Source: Daldinia sp. FL1419 (taxonomy: Eukaryota; Ascomycota; Sordariomycetes; Xylariales; Hypoxylaceae). From it: 64,000 nt of DNA. The translations under genes were made by a program, and so were the position numbers. The DNA lies in assembly GCA_025201765.1 (NCBI GenBank), contig MU623391.1, forward strand, positions 1-64,000, in the 5' to 3' direction. The notes beneath the pieces were generated by a model. It saw only the letters and a program-made list of their open reading frames with translations. It had not been told where the DNA came from and ran no database searches. How positions within the stretch are numbered: position 1 is the stretch's first letter; each line of letters begins with the position of its first letter. Shown here piece after piece: positions 35,647-45,869 of this stretch.

Positions 35647-37811
35647 ATGGAAGGCGAACACGCCAACTATGGCTCACCAGCCAATGCAGCAACTCCTGGT
35701 AGCAACCCGATCCTAGCGCAACCGCCTCTTCAGTCCGATGTGTCGGGTGCGCCTCAAGGCTCCGAGGGTAAGTTGAGACGGCGGTTCTGGACTCCGTATG
35801 TCAGTGCTAATGCGCGGAACTAGACGTGCAAATGTCCGAGATCCCTTCTGCGGAACCTGTTATCAAGCAGGATAGCACAACTCCTGCACCTGCTGGTACT
35901 TCAGATAATCCACTTGATGCCCCTCCTGCACCGCCTGCTGAAACTACCCTAGCTAAGGACGATGAGGAAATGGGCGAGGCTCAACCCGAACCCCAAGATG
36001 GACGCCCGCAAGATAAAGATGCCGGGGATACGGCTGCCAACGCTGATGGTGGCGCTCAAGAAGTAAAGTCGAAGGAAAGCATCGAGAATGCCGCGCGCGA
36101 ACATCTTATTTCTCAGACCCATGCCATTGTTCTACCTAGTTATAGCACCTGGTTCGATATGAATGCGATTCACAGCATCGAACGTAAAGCCCTCCCCGAA
36201 TTTTTCAACAGTCGGAATCGAAGCAAGACTCCCGCCGTATACAAGGATTACCGTGATTTCATGATCAATACTTACCGATTAAACCCCGTCGAGTACTTGA
36301 CCGTAACTGCGTGTAGGCGAAACTTGGCCGGTGATGTTTGCGCCATCATGCGCGTCCACGCGTTCTTAGAGCAGTGGGGATTGATTAACTACCAAGTACT
36401 ACCTAACTTACTTTTGTACGATAATACCAACTGTCTAACAACGTTGCAGGTCGATGCCGATCAACGCCCGTCTCAAGTTGGTCCGCCCTTCACAGGTCAC
36501 TTTCAAGTCATCTGTGATACCCCCCGTGGACTTCAACCCTGGCAGCCCTCGGCCGATCCGGTTGTACTCGAAGGCAAGAAGAACCAGGATACTGACCAAA
36601 AAGCTAACGCCGCTGCTACCGCTGCGGGTGAGCGAAACCTAGAAATCGGCCGCAATATTTATGAGGCCAACGCGAAGGGAACGAAAGTCAACAAGTCCGA
36701 GAACAAGACTAATGGCGAGGCCGCGACTAACGGCGCAACGTCCCCAGTAGCCGACGACAATTTGAGCAAACCTATCGCCAGGGTGCACTGCTATAACTGT
36801 GGTATCGACTGCACTCGACTCTACTATCATCTACCGGAAGCCAATTCCACTAATAAGGCGAAGTGCGATCTGTGTTCCAGCTGTTTTGTGGAGGGCCGGA
36901 TACCTGGAAACCAATCAAACACCCAATTTGTTCAAATAGAGAACAAAACTTATTCCTCTGTACACGACCGTGACGCCCCGTGGACGGATGCCGAGGTCCT
37001 TCGACTTCTCGAAGCCTTAGAAAGGTACGACGACGACTGGGCCGAGATTGCGGCACACGTGGGCACGCGGACTCGAGAGGAATGTGTTTTGCAATTCCTC
37101 CAGTTAGATATCGAGGATAAGTATCTCGAGACGGAGGCTCCCATTCATGCTCCCACAGGCCTTGCTATGCTTGGAAAGCATGGTGGGCACCTTCCTTTCA
37201 GCCAGGCTGATAACCCAGTTATGTCCGTTATCGGATTTCTTGCTAGCCTTGCGGATCCCAAGACCACAGCGGCTGCTGCGAAGAAATCAGTAGAGCAGCT
37301 TCAAGAAGGCCTGCGGAATAAGATTGGGGGCAATGGCGCAGCTAAAGTCAACGGAAAGGGTAAGGAGAAGGAGGGTGATTCAATGGAGGTGGATGGTACC
37401 CAAGAGAATACCGGCAATGTCGCGTCCGACTTGGCTAGCATACCCCTTGCCGCCATGGGTGCACGTGCGGGCGGTCTAGCCTCGCACGAGGAGCGAGAGA
37501 TGACAAGACTTCTCTCAGCGGCGGTAAATGTTACTCTGCATAAGATGGAGTTGAAGTTGAAGTACTTCGACGAGATGGAGGGCATCATACAAGCGGAGCG
37601 ACGTGAGTTAGAGAGGGGCAGGCAACAACTTTTCCTCGACCGACTTGCTTTCAAGAAGCGGGTACAGGAAACGCAAGCAGGTCTTAGGTCAGCTAGCATT
37701 AACGGCGACGTCAAGCCTGACGGCAGCGGTCTCACATTCACCTCAGCACCCCCGTTGAATGCAGTCCAGCCACTCAGTAGCGAGGGTAATATCAAGAGCT
37801 ACGAAGCATAA
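35647..37811 (+). CDS. RSC8: SWI/SNF-RSC chromatin remodelling subunit (SWI3/RSC8 family)
   Basis: The exons 35647-35767 and 35824-37811 give 702 aa; the 56-nt intron has donor GTAAGT and is phase 1. It is a core scaffold subunit of nucleosome-remodelling complexes. Domains in order are: an acidic, Pro-rich N-terminus; a SWIRM domain (about 133-231) with IVLPSYSTWFDMNAIHSIE and NPVEYLTVTACRRNLAGDVC; a ZZ-like zinc finger (about 361-405) with paired Cys residues (CYNCGIDC, CDLCSSC); a SANT domain (about 423-475) with PWTDAEVLRLLEALE and WAEIAAHVGTRT; and a C-terminal coiled coil (MELKLKYFDEMEGIIQAERRELERGRQQLF) for dimerisation. Filamentous fungi usually have one such gene serving both SWI/SNF and RSC, so the choice between SWI3 and RSC8 names is arbitrary. 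Confidence 0.95.
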
Positions 37812-38426
37812 TTTACATTTTTTTTTTTTCGGATAGGGGGGGAGGGGATTTTCTCCGCGCTAAGCTGCGCACGGAAACGTTGAGAATTTTAATCGTGGCG
37901 AATTCAGGCATCCTAAAGGGACTTTGATTTGACTATTGCGAGCTGTCGGCTCCCGTGGGCGTCAATGGAATAAGGGTTTCTCAATTTTTGTTTTTGCTCG
38001 GCTGTGTCTTTTCTCTTTTTTCCCACTCCGAAAAATAAAGTCCCTCCCATCCCCATACCCCCCCCTCTGGATGATAAAAAGAAACATTCTAGGGGCGAAA
38101 GAGTAAGAGAATAGGAAAACGAGTAAGGGAAAGAGGAAGAGCAGGGTATAGTACCTTGCGCCTACATAAGGATGATGGAAGAAAGAACCTCCCCGTGTAT
38201 GACTATACTACGAGTTGCTATCATTGCTACTCATAAATGGGACCCCATCTATGGGATATGGAAGAGAAAGATAGTAATGAATCTTTAGATGATGCAAGTG
38301 TTTTGTTAATACTACGTGCATGGCAGCTTTTGGGTATTTAAGATGTTTGTTCGCGTAGTGCAAAGAATTTGAGTCGATGTCCCGAGTATCCCCATACGTA
38401 AATACCGTCCTGTCTAAACCATCCTC
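37812..38426. other. Intergenic region, convergent 3' ends
   Basis: This holds the 3' UTRs of the SWI3/RSC8 gene and the Rrn5-like gene. It includes a T tract at about 37819-37829 and a C run near 38060. No gene is supported. Confidence 0.5.
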
Positions 38427-40343
38427 TTATTCCCCGTCATCCTCATCCACTGCTCCAGGCTTCACACCCCCCGTGACCTCCCATTCGCTATAATACTCGA
38501 CATGCGTCCTCCAATCCGGTTCAAAATCCACCAGTCCCGAGCGTCTTCGCATCTCTGGTTCCCGTCCTCCCTCCCCTTCCCTATCTTTACTCTCACCTTC
38601 GCCACCTTCGTCCTCTTCAAACAGCTCCTCTTTCACCCTGCCCCGCCCATCATGCACTACCCTCCACAACCGCTCCTCCTCCCGCCTAGAAGCTTGCATA
38701 TCGGCTCGTTCGGCGTCCGCCCAGAGTAAGTGCTCCAAGCGGATGCGTGCGCGGAGAGCGTCCCGGGACCGCGATGTTAATGCCATGGAGGAGGAGGCGG
38801 CGTTGTAGGTTAGGGCTTCTTGCAGGTCGAGGGCTAAAGCGGGGTTGTTTTCGTCGTCTGATGAGTTTGGGTTGGAGTCCGAGGCGGAGTCTTGGTCTTG
38901 GGGTTTTGTGGGAGCGTCGACGTTAGAATCGGTGTCGGTGTCAGAGTCGGAGTCGGGGAGGGAGGGAGAAGGGGAGGGGGAGCTGGAGGAGAGGTCGATA
39001 GGGAAGCCTTGAGATAGATTTGCGTGGGAGGAGGGGTGCTTGGGGGGTGGGAAGCCGAGAGCGGCTTCGACTTCGTCGTATGGCATCGAGGGAATTAGGG
39101 TGCTTGAGGATGTTTCTAATTCTGCGTCATGTATTTCGGAAGAAGCGTCGTATTCCTGATCGCTTGTTTCGCTTTGGAATAATTCTTCCCCCTCAGTATC
39201 CAGATCTTCATCATCGCTTTCCCCCTTATTAGAAGTGTCCTCTCTCTCCGCCTCTCCTTCATCTTCACTCTCATCATCCTTCTCATCGTCATACACATCC
39301 AGCCGTAACCTCCGCGCAGCCTTCGCCCAGAACTCACGGCTGTTTTCTGTCATACCGACTGATGCTACGGCAGCCTGTACATCTTTAATCTTTACGAGCC
39401 CTCCTGTCCGGTTACGGCGGTCCCCTGCTCTTTTCGCACGCACACGAGAACCCGCTACGTACAGCGTCGCGCTGACGAGTCGTCGTGTGATACTCAGTGC
39501 TAGGGAGTGAAAATCAGAAAGCGCAGTAGCTCGAATCGAAGGCGGGTCCTCAGATATGCTGCGCCAGTTACCATCCTCAACTACGGATGAATTCATGAAG
39601 ACGTGGTCCGAGAGACGTAACCAGTTACGTAGAGTGAATAGCTCCGCGAAGGGTGGTAGGTCGTTTGTATTATTATTAGCACGCTGCTGGTTCTCCAGGA
39701 CCCGCGCAAGTTGCTCTGTGATCAGCCATCGTCCTTGCCAGCGTTTCTGCTCTAGTGACGCTTCGTATTTTTCGCACCGCAGAGCAATGCCGTCGGCCGC
39801 CTGCTCCAGCGCTGCACATAGCTCCGTGCTGAGTTCCGCGGCAGCAGGTACATCTACAGGACGCAACGCCCGCTGTCTCCTACCGTCGTTTTCACGGCGC
39901 GCACGTTCCGCCTCATCAAGAAGCATCAAGTACTGCCGAATCTCAAGAGGGCTTTTGGTACCGACCCTTGCTGCTATACCAGCAATATCATCGCGCCCCA
40001 GACGCCCTAAAGCTTCGTAAAAGGCATGCTTCTCAGATGGAGTCCACAACACAACGCCAACTTGGGTGGATGCTAGGTCCAAGGTTTCATCCACGACGAT
40101 GCCTGCTGCAGCATCACGGATTTCTTTGTTAAGAAGATTCAGATACTGGAAGTTGAAGAGTCCCTTTCGTCGCTTAGGGAGTGATATCGTCGGGGCTGGT
40201 TCTACTGCTTTGAGGCGGCGCTTGCGTGTGCTCTCCTTGGGTCGAAGAGGGTGTGAAGACTGTGAGGACTGGGGAGGCTCAGGGTGCCAACCGTCAGATT
40301 CACTGCTGTCAGGACGATACTCGGGATCATCGTCTGAGTCCAT
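38427..40343 (-). CDS. RRN5: Rrn5-like RNA polymerase I upstream activation factor subunit
   Basis: This is a single-exon gene of 638 aa from the ATG at 40343 (the frame extends slightly upstream, but this ATG begins the typical acidic MDSDDDPEYRPDSSESD leader). Rrn5 is a subunit of the upstream activation factor that recruits Pol I to rDNA. A SANT/Myb-like domain is visible at about 98-142 (VLWTPSEKHAFYEALGRLG, IAARVGTKSPLEIRQYLMLL), the arrangement seen in fungal Rrn5 proteins. A helical region (150-335) follows. Residues of about 350-500 are extremely Asp/Glu/Ser-rich, and the C-terminus alternates basic and acidic stretches. The SANT assignment is firm; the Rrn5 name rests on that domain and overall layout, so another SANT transcription factor is possible. 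Confidence 0.75.
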   Translation of the reverse strand: MDSDDDPEYRPDSSESDGWHPEPPQSSQSSHPLRPKESTRKRRLKAVEPAPTISLPKRRKGLFNFQYLNLLNKEIRDAAAGIVVDETLDLASTQVGVVLWTPSEKHAFYEALGRLGRDDIAGIAARVGTKSPLEIRQYLMLLDEAERARRENDGRRQRALRPVDVPAAAELSTELCAALEQAADGIALRCEKYEASLEQKRWQGRWLITEQLARVLENQQRANNNTNDLPPFAELFTLRNWLRLSDHVFMNSSVVEDGNWRSISEDPPSIRATALSDFHSLALSITRRLVSATLYVAGSRVRAKRAGDRRNRTGGLVKIKDVQAAVASVGMTENSREFWAKAARRLRLDVYDDEKDDESEDEGEAEREDTSNKGESDDEDLDTEGEELFQSETSDQEYDASSEIHDAELETSSSTLIPSMPYDEVEAALGFPPPKHPSSHANLSQGFPIDLSSSSPSPSPSLPDSDSDTDTDSNVDAPTKPQDQDSASDSNPNSSDDENNPALALDLQEALTYNAASSSMALTSRSRDALRARIRLEHLLWADAERADMQASRREEERLWRVVHDGRGRVKEELFEEDEGGEGESKDREGEGGREPEMRRRSGLVDFEPDWRTHVEYYSEWEVTGGVKPGAVDEDDGE

Positions 40344-40837
40344 ATCTAAATTTGATGTATGTCGACTCTTGAGATCTTCAATAGGGGTGATGCATAGGAA
40401 GTATATATGCAACTATCGGTTATACTGTGAAGTGGGTGAAATATCAATCTTATAGTCACAAATTATAAGGTCTTTTTAGTAATTATAAGCATGTGGTTAA
40501 AGGCTTTAAAGATTTATTAAATGCTCTTGGATAATCGAAGTTTAATCTGAAATTCTGTTGAGTTTGAATATTGATAAATAAATGGAAAGACTGGACGGCG
40601 TGAATATTTTTTCGCTCAGATGTTAAGATCCGCTACTCTATAGTACTCTATAGATGCATATTAACCAAGGAAGGCACCCTTAGAGAATATATGCTTAATT
40701 TTATATTTAGGTAGTTCCACCTAAAGTTTAAGTGGGACCTCAAATAATTTTGGGCCTTAACCAAATCTCAAGCCTCGAGCCTCGAGCCTCAATCTTGTCT
40801 TAAACATCTTTTACAACCTCCGTTGTGTAAATATGCC
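40344..40837. promoter_or_regulatory. Shared upstream region of divergent Rrn5-like and IRC3 genes
   Basis: The genes diverge over about 490 bp of AT-rich DNA. A CTCGAGC triple repeat (GCCTCGAGCCTCGAGCCTC) lies near 40772-40790, about 50 bp before the IRC3 start. Confidence 0.5.
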
Positions 40838-40850
40838 ATGCTACCTCTGA
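40833..40850 (+). other. Short uORF overlapping the IRC3 start codon
   Basis: The ATG at 40833 opens a five-codon frame ending in TGA at 40848-40850. It starts five bases before the IRC3 ATG (40838), in a different frame. It has A at -3, whereas the IRC3 ATG has G at -3. Ribosomes would have to leak past it, or the transcript must begin between the two ATGs. Confidence 0.6.
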
Positions 40851-42787
40851 CCAAGAGATGGCTACTTTTAGTGAGGCCCATACGGCGGTTTCCGCTAACG
40901 GGATTCTCTCGACATGGGCACAAATTTTCTACGTCTTTAGTAGCCCGCGCGACTGAGACTCCTAATCCGATCCAAGGTATTCGCCTCCGTGATTACCAAG
41001 AAGAATGCATCCAGTCTGTCTTGGATTCGATTGAAAATGGCCATAAGCGATTGGGAATATCGCTAGCCACCGGCTCTGGGAAAACAGTCATATTCACCCA
41101 GCTGATCGATCGAATCAAGCATAAAAAAAATCAAGCTAGCCAGACACTGATCCTGGCCCACAGGCGAGAACTTGTCGAACAAGCGGCTCGCCACTGCAGC
41201 TCTGCTTATCCACACAAGCAAATTGAAATAGAGATGGGCAATATTCGTGCCACAGGGACTGCAGATATTACCATCGCTAGTATACAGAGTATTAACTCTG
41301 GTGATCGGATTGAAAAGTACGATCCTAGACGGTTTAAGCTCGTCCTTGTTGACGAAGCACACCATATAGTTGCACCCGGATATTTGCGGACCCTAGAGCA
41401 CTTTGGTCTTGATGAAAAGAGAGATGATTCCCCGACGCTCGTCGGCGTATCCGCGACGCTTTCTCGAGCCGACGGGCTTCGGTTGGGTGCCGCAATCGAC
41501 GAGATTGTTTATCACAAAGATTACGTTGATATGATAGGAGATAAATGGTTATCCGATGTCATTTTTACCACGGTTGAATCAACTGCCGACGTCTCAACAG
41601 TCGGAACTGGTAATAACGGCGACTTCCAAACACGCGAATTGTCTAGGGTGGTGAATACTAAGCAGGTAAACGAGATCACCGTTCGCAGTTGGTTTGCGAA
41701 GGCTTCAGAAAGGAAGTCAACTCTAGTTTTCTGCGTGGATATTTCGCATATCAAAGGATTGACAGAAACCTTCCGCCGATTTGGTGTCGATGCAAGGTTT
41801 GTGACAGGGGAGACTCCAAAGGTTGAAAGAAGCGAAACTCTTGACGCTTTCCGACGCAAGGAATTCCCAGTGCTAGTCAACTGCGGTGTCTTTACCGAAG
41901 GAACAGACATTCCTAATATCGATTGCGTTATTCTCGCTCGACCGACTCGTTCCCGAAATCTGCTGGTACAGATGATAGGAAGAGGTATGCGTCTGCATCC
42001 AGACAAGACTAACTGCCACATTATCGACATGGTGTCGAGTCTGTCTATTGGTATTGTAACAACTCCCACCTTATTCGGCCTCGACCCCTCTGAGTTGTTA
42101 GAGAGAGCAACCGTGAGCGATATTCAAAGCTTGAAAAGCAGTAGAGAACCCGAGGACGTTATTATTAAACGCAATATTAATTTTGTCGAGTATGATTCTG
42201 TCTTCGACTTAATTTCAGACACATCTGCCGAGAGGCATATTTGGGCAATCAGTCCAAATTCGTGGGTACAAGTTGGACCGGGCAAGTGGATACTGTCCGG
42301 GCCGCAGAAAACCTATATTCGATTGGAAAAGGGGGACCCTGCAGCGGAAAAGGAGGATAAATTTGTAGCATGGGAGATCCGGTCTCTTCCCGAGGGACTA
42401 TCGAAATCTCCGTACGCCCCACCCCGGAAACTACTTACAGCATCCACCTTCGCCGACGCTGTCCACGGATGTGACAAATACGCATCCGAAAACTATCCCC
42501 GTGCTCTTATAACAAGGAATCAGCGCTGGCGCAACGATCCGCCTACAGATGGGCAGCTCAAATTTTTAAATAAGCTGCGCGGAGAGAATGATAAATTAAA
42601 GGAAACCGATATCACAAAAGGAAAGGCCACAGATATGATAACCAAATTACGCCACGGCGCCCGAGGTCAATACGCAGCCCTCGACGCCGATCGAAGGAGG
42701 AAGGAGAAACGCGAAGCTTTGGAGCAGAAGAGGAAGGATACGATGCGGCTTCGTGAAGCGGTGTCTATCGGGTCCTTATCAGCCTAA
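40838..42787 (+). CDS. IRC3: Mitochondrial superfamily 2 DNA helicase IRC3
   Basis: This is a single-exon gene of 649 aa. Yeast Irc3 is a double-stranded-DNA helicase needed for mitochondrial DNA maintenance. A basic presequence (residues 1-38, LPLTKRWLLLVRPIRRF) is followed by the Q-motif-like GIRLRDYQEECIQSVLD. Walker A is ATGSGKT (77-83), motif Ia is LAHRRELVEQA, motif II is DEAH (172-175), and motif III is VSATLSRADG. The helicase C-terminal half has STLVFCVDISHIKGL, NCGVFTEGTDIPNIDCVILARPT and the motif VI QMIGRGMRLHPDK. The C-terminus (DGQLKFLNKLRG and the basic tail) fits fungal Irc3. The ATG at 40838 is the only in-frame choice that preserves the targeting sequence. Confidence 0.94.
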   Translation: MLPLTKRWLLLVRPIRRFPLTGFSRHGHKFSTSLVARATETPNPIQGIRLRDYQEECIQSVLDSIENGHKRLGISLATGSGKTVIFTQLIDRIKHKKNQASQTLILAHRRELVEQAARHCSSAYPHKQIEIEMGNIRATGTADITIASIQSINSGDRIEKYDPRRFKLVLVDEAHHIVAPGYLRTLEHFGLDEKRDDSPTLVGVSATLSRADGLRLGAAIDEIVYHKDYVDMIGDKWLSDVIFTTVESTADVSTVGTGNNGDFQTRELSRVVNTKQVNEITVRSWFAKASERKSTLVFCVDISHIKGLTETFRRFGVDARFVTGETPKVERSETLDAFRRKEFPVLVNCGVFTEGTDIPNIDCVILARPTRSRNLLVQMIGRGMRLHPDKTNCHIIDMVSSLSIGIVTTPTLFGLDPSELLERATVSDIQSLKSSREPEDVIIKRNINFVEYDSVFDLISDTSAERHIWAISPNSWVQVGPGKWILSGPQKTYIRLEKGDPAAEKEDKFVAWEIRSLPEGLSKSPYAPPRKLLTASTFADAVHGCDKYASENYPRALITRNQRWRNDPPTDGQLKFLNKLRGENDKLKETDITKGKATDMITKLRHGARGQYAALDADRRRKEKREALEQKRKDTMRLREAVSIGSLSA

Positions 42788-43095
42788 CCATGTATATACT
42801 CTCCCCAAAGTCATCCCAACTCAAATGGCATTTGATACTGTGTCAGTGATTGTGTTTCTTCCAGACGTGTTTCCCCACAGTCACGTATCTGTTAGTCTAA
42901 TCGTCTATTGATTCGCAGATTTAAAGTCATTTTCATACAGTGATTCAGGTACAATCAATCATGGAATCCTCGGCAAAATATTAACGATAAATAGGTGCAT
43001 ACCTGGATTGACTTATTTGACATACCTACCCCCTTCTCCCATATTTAGTCCACGCTGCTTATCCTAACCCCTAAAGTGATCCCAAGCACGTTGCC
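42788..43095. other. Spacer between IRC3 and the next gene
   Basis: This 308-bp AT-rich stretch must hold the IRC3 3' UTR and the promoter of the downstream gene on the same strand. No feature is recognised. Confidence 0.45.
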
Positions 43096-44571
43096 ATGAT
43101 GGAGCGAAAGAACAATTGCACTACTGGGTGGCGATTTACTCTAAACCCCCTTTTCAAGGTTATGGGGTTCATAAATCCCATTCCTGCCCTTCCACTATCA
43201 AGGTGTCCAAGAGCGCAACGGCTCAAACTAACGCACCTACCTCTAACTGCAAACAAGCATAAAAAAGGCGCGAAAGAAGGCTCGGGCGTTACAGACTTCA
43301 ACGGATGCATACCCTATAGTATCGAAACAGAAACTACTACGAGCTCGGGGTGTAGCACTAGTAGCAAGTCTCCCGATCTAATAAGTGGCTCTAACACCCC
43401 TTCTCAGGCCAAACCCATACCTTCATCGCAACATCATTGCAGCCCCTCTCCTCTGCCTGCTACCGAATGGAGAGTGTTCCCGCCGGAATGTATCCCAAGA
43501 TTTGATTTAGCAGACTCACCAATATTCCCGGAGAAGAAACTGCCAGATATCGAAGGAGTCATTGACAAATACATCGTGCAATCAGCGACTCTGCGAAAGT
43601 GGATGAAGCAGAAAAGAACAGAAGTAGATTTACTTGACGATATGAATCAGCAAAACAAGAACGCCGAGGGCAAGATGTTGGGTGATGGAACGTCGACCGA
43701 TGCCGCGAAAAGGCAGGCAGTCATACGCGAAATCCAAGAAACCTACGCTGAGCTTGTGGACGTCGAAACTATCGAGGCTCAAGCAGCATACCGTCGTCAA
43801 GCTGCAGAGATCTTGCAGACTCGACGAAGATTGCCATTGACAGAAGCTAAGCGCATGTTTGGATCAGACGGAAGACAACGCCCTAACGCCGACCCGACCA
43901 AAAGAACATACTTGTACTTCGCCGGCTCCCCTCCACAGCTAGTTAGGCTCCCGTTCGACCAAGCCGTTAACGCTGGCCTTGAAAGTATATACCCTTCGAG
44001 AGAAGATGCGTCTTCAGCGCTGCCGAATACTCTTCAAGGCCTAATGCCCCTGCCGCAAATCTCCCCACCACCCCCCTCCCTCCTCCCCGAACAACCCGCG
44101 CGTGCTACCCGCCCCTCGCATATCCCCGAATGGTTCGAGCACTTCGCGCTGCCTCTTGCGGGCCGCACCCCCGAAGCCCGCTGGCAGGACCTCACGAACC
44201 GGATCTTCGTGCTCGAGACGCGGATCCGGGAGAACAAGAACGGCGAACCGCCCGCGGCCTGGGACAAGAATTGGCACGAGCCGGATGAGCGGTGGCCGTT
44301 TGCGCACTGGCGCGAGCACGGCGGGTGGTGGAGGTGTCGAGTTGGGACTGGGGCGTCGGTCGCGGAACGCAGGTGTGGTGTTTGTCATGATTTGGCGGGG
44401 GATTGGGCGAGGAGGTGGAGGGATGGGGGGGAGAGGAAGGGGGTAGGAAGAGCGGAGGAGGAGATGAAGGTTCTGCAGAGGTATATTGATGAGGCGATGA
44501 AGGTCGTCGGGGAGAGGGATAAGGCTATTGCCTTGGAGATGATCAGGAGGGGCGATGGGCTGGCTAAGTAG
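43096..44571 (+). CDS. Protein of unknown function, 491 aa
   Basis: This is a single long frame that I do not recognise. Residues 1-125 are low-complexity and Ser/Thr/Pro-rich with many Cys and basic residues; the start codon there is uncertain (two adjacent ATGs at 43096 and 43099, and a later one is possible). Residues of about 128-260 look folded or helical (EWRVFPPECIPRFDLADSP, GVIDKYIVQSATLRKWMKQ, IREIQETYAELVDVETIEAQ). A Pro-rich hinge (about 315-340) leads to a Trp-rich C-terminus with PEWFEHFALPLAGRTPEARW, WPFAHWREHGGWWRCRVG and RRCGVCHDLAGDW, ending in a charged helix. Sequence after about 44040 becomes distinctly GC-rich. The single CxxC pair is too little to call a zinc finger. The length, lack of stops and mixed composition support a real gene. 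Confidence 0.7.
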   Translation: MMERKNNCTTGWRFTLNPLFKVMGFINPIPALPLSRCPRAQRLKLTHLPLTANKHKKGAKEGSGVTDFNGCIPYSIETETTTSSGCSTSSKSPDLISGSNTPSQAKPIPSSQHHCSPSPLPATEWRVFPPECIPRFDLADSPIFPEKKLPDIEGVIDKYIVQSATLRKWMKQKRTEVDLLDDMNQQNKNAEGKMLGDGTSTDAAKRQAVIREIQETYAELVDVETIEAQAAYRRQAAEILQTRRRLPLTEAKRMFGSDGRQRPNADPTKRTYLYFAGSPPQLVRLPFDQAVNAGLESIYPSREDASSALPNTLQGLMPLPQISPPPPSLLPEQPARATRPSHIPEWFEHFALPLAGRTPEARWQDLTNRIFVLETRIRENKNGEPPAAWDKNWHEPDERWPFAHWREHGGWWRCRVGTGASVAERRCGVCHDLAGDWARRWRDGGERKGVGRAEEEMKVLQRYIDEAMKVVGERDKAIALEMIRRGDGLAK

Positions 44572-45869
44572 GCGTGTAATGCTATCTTATAGCGTGGGAG
44601 TCGCGTGTGCGTGATACCCATTCCTCCGTTTTCGGGCTCGGACATGGCGTCTTTTCTGGGAAAGGAGTGATTATTTGTGGCTTCGGGTTCGTCTTCTTTT
44701 ACTGGTAAGAGTGTCTGGATGTTTAGTAGAGCGGAATCGTGGCTTGTCTATGGTGCGGTGAATTGGGATAGGGATAGGGATAGGGATGGATGGTTCTGGG
44801 TCGATTAGGGATTGTTGTTTCGGGTTGGGATACTCACCGGCGTAGGAGCATAGTTCTGGAAGCAAAGGATAAGTTAAAGCTTGGGTTAACTAATATGTGT
44901 ATTGGTTTGGAACTCGTTCCATTAGGGGCTTAAAGATGTATACTATTCTAATAATGACTTCGTTACCGTATACGAAGTTATTAGTCTTGAAATACAGCAT
45001 ACCCTCAGGAATTGTATATATTAGTTTATATAGTCTATATCGTCGAACGTGCCAGTAAGAGTTAATAGAGCCGTGGATTTGACGTTAGGCTGGTAATGTA
45101 TCGTCCCTAAATGTATTCGAATAGCTTTCGATAACTGTCCGAGCCTATTACCTACCTAGGTAATTATGCTCGAAGCTTAAAGCTTTTCTATTAATTAAGT
45201 ATTTGCTATGTAAAATGTGATTCGCAGTTAACATACAGACACAATAACATCTAACCTAGAGTTGAGTTTACGCCGAGAAAAAGAGCATGCATAGAATGGA
45301 GTTGTTCGTCTAAAGCAATATATGTCTATACCGGGTAAAGTGAGTCTCGCTATGATCTGACAAAAGGCTGAATTACGTAATCCAGACGTAGTATCCATAG
45401 TACCTTCTAGTAGTGGCCACTGGGTGATAACGGTTAACCTATTGGGGCTAATCGTTACCTCCGCTGTCCCGCAGCCGTGGCTAGAGCGACTGAGCGATAA
45501 AGCGATAGAGAGAAGGAGGGCAGCTTAGCAAGCGATGATGTACTTTGTCGAAATATGCTCGAGCTCTACTCCAATTACTAAGACGATAATCGAAGTTGTC
45601 GTCTAACCTAGAAATTTTTTTCTTTTTCAGGCGAGGCAACGGCCATTTTTAGGTATTCTTCCCTAAGGCCTATTCGCCATAATATCTGTATTTTTTAGTC
45701 ACCACTCATTTTTTAATTCTCTTCTACCTTAATAATAGGATTGGTGGAACTTACTTGCAAGTGTAAACTTGCAAACTTATACAAAAGTGTCAAGCTCTGG
45801 TCTTCCCCGGTTATATCATCCGCCATCCGCCGCCCTCGACGAAAATTTCCCTTATAAAACTTCTCGACA
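44572..45869. other. 1.3-kb spacer upstream of PIM1
   Basis: It contains a GGGATA repeat (44765-44788, three exact copies plus one variant) and an imperfect palindrome at about 44948-44984. The 13 bases TATACGAAGTTAT at 44969-44981 match one arm of loxP by chance. The last few hundred bases should be the PIM1 promoter. No gene is supported. Confidence 0.5.

Noticed and set aside
41521..42069. 182-codon minus-strand frame inside IRC3
   Set aside because: It is a shadow of the helicase C-terminal domain, with no independent start context or domain.
44765..44788. GGGATA repeat as an interstitial telomere
   Set aside because: The unit is GGGATA, not the fungal telomere unit GGGTTA, and only three exact copies plus a variant exist.
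44969..44981. A loxP recombination site
   Set aside because: Only one 13-bp arm is present; the required 8-bp spacer and second arm do not match.
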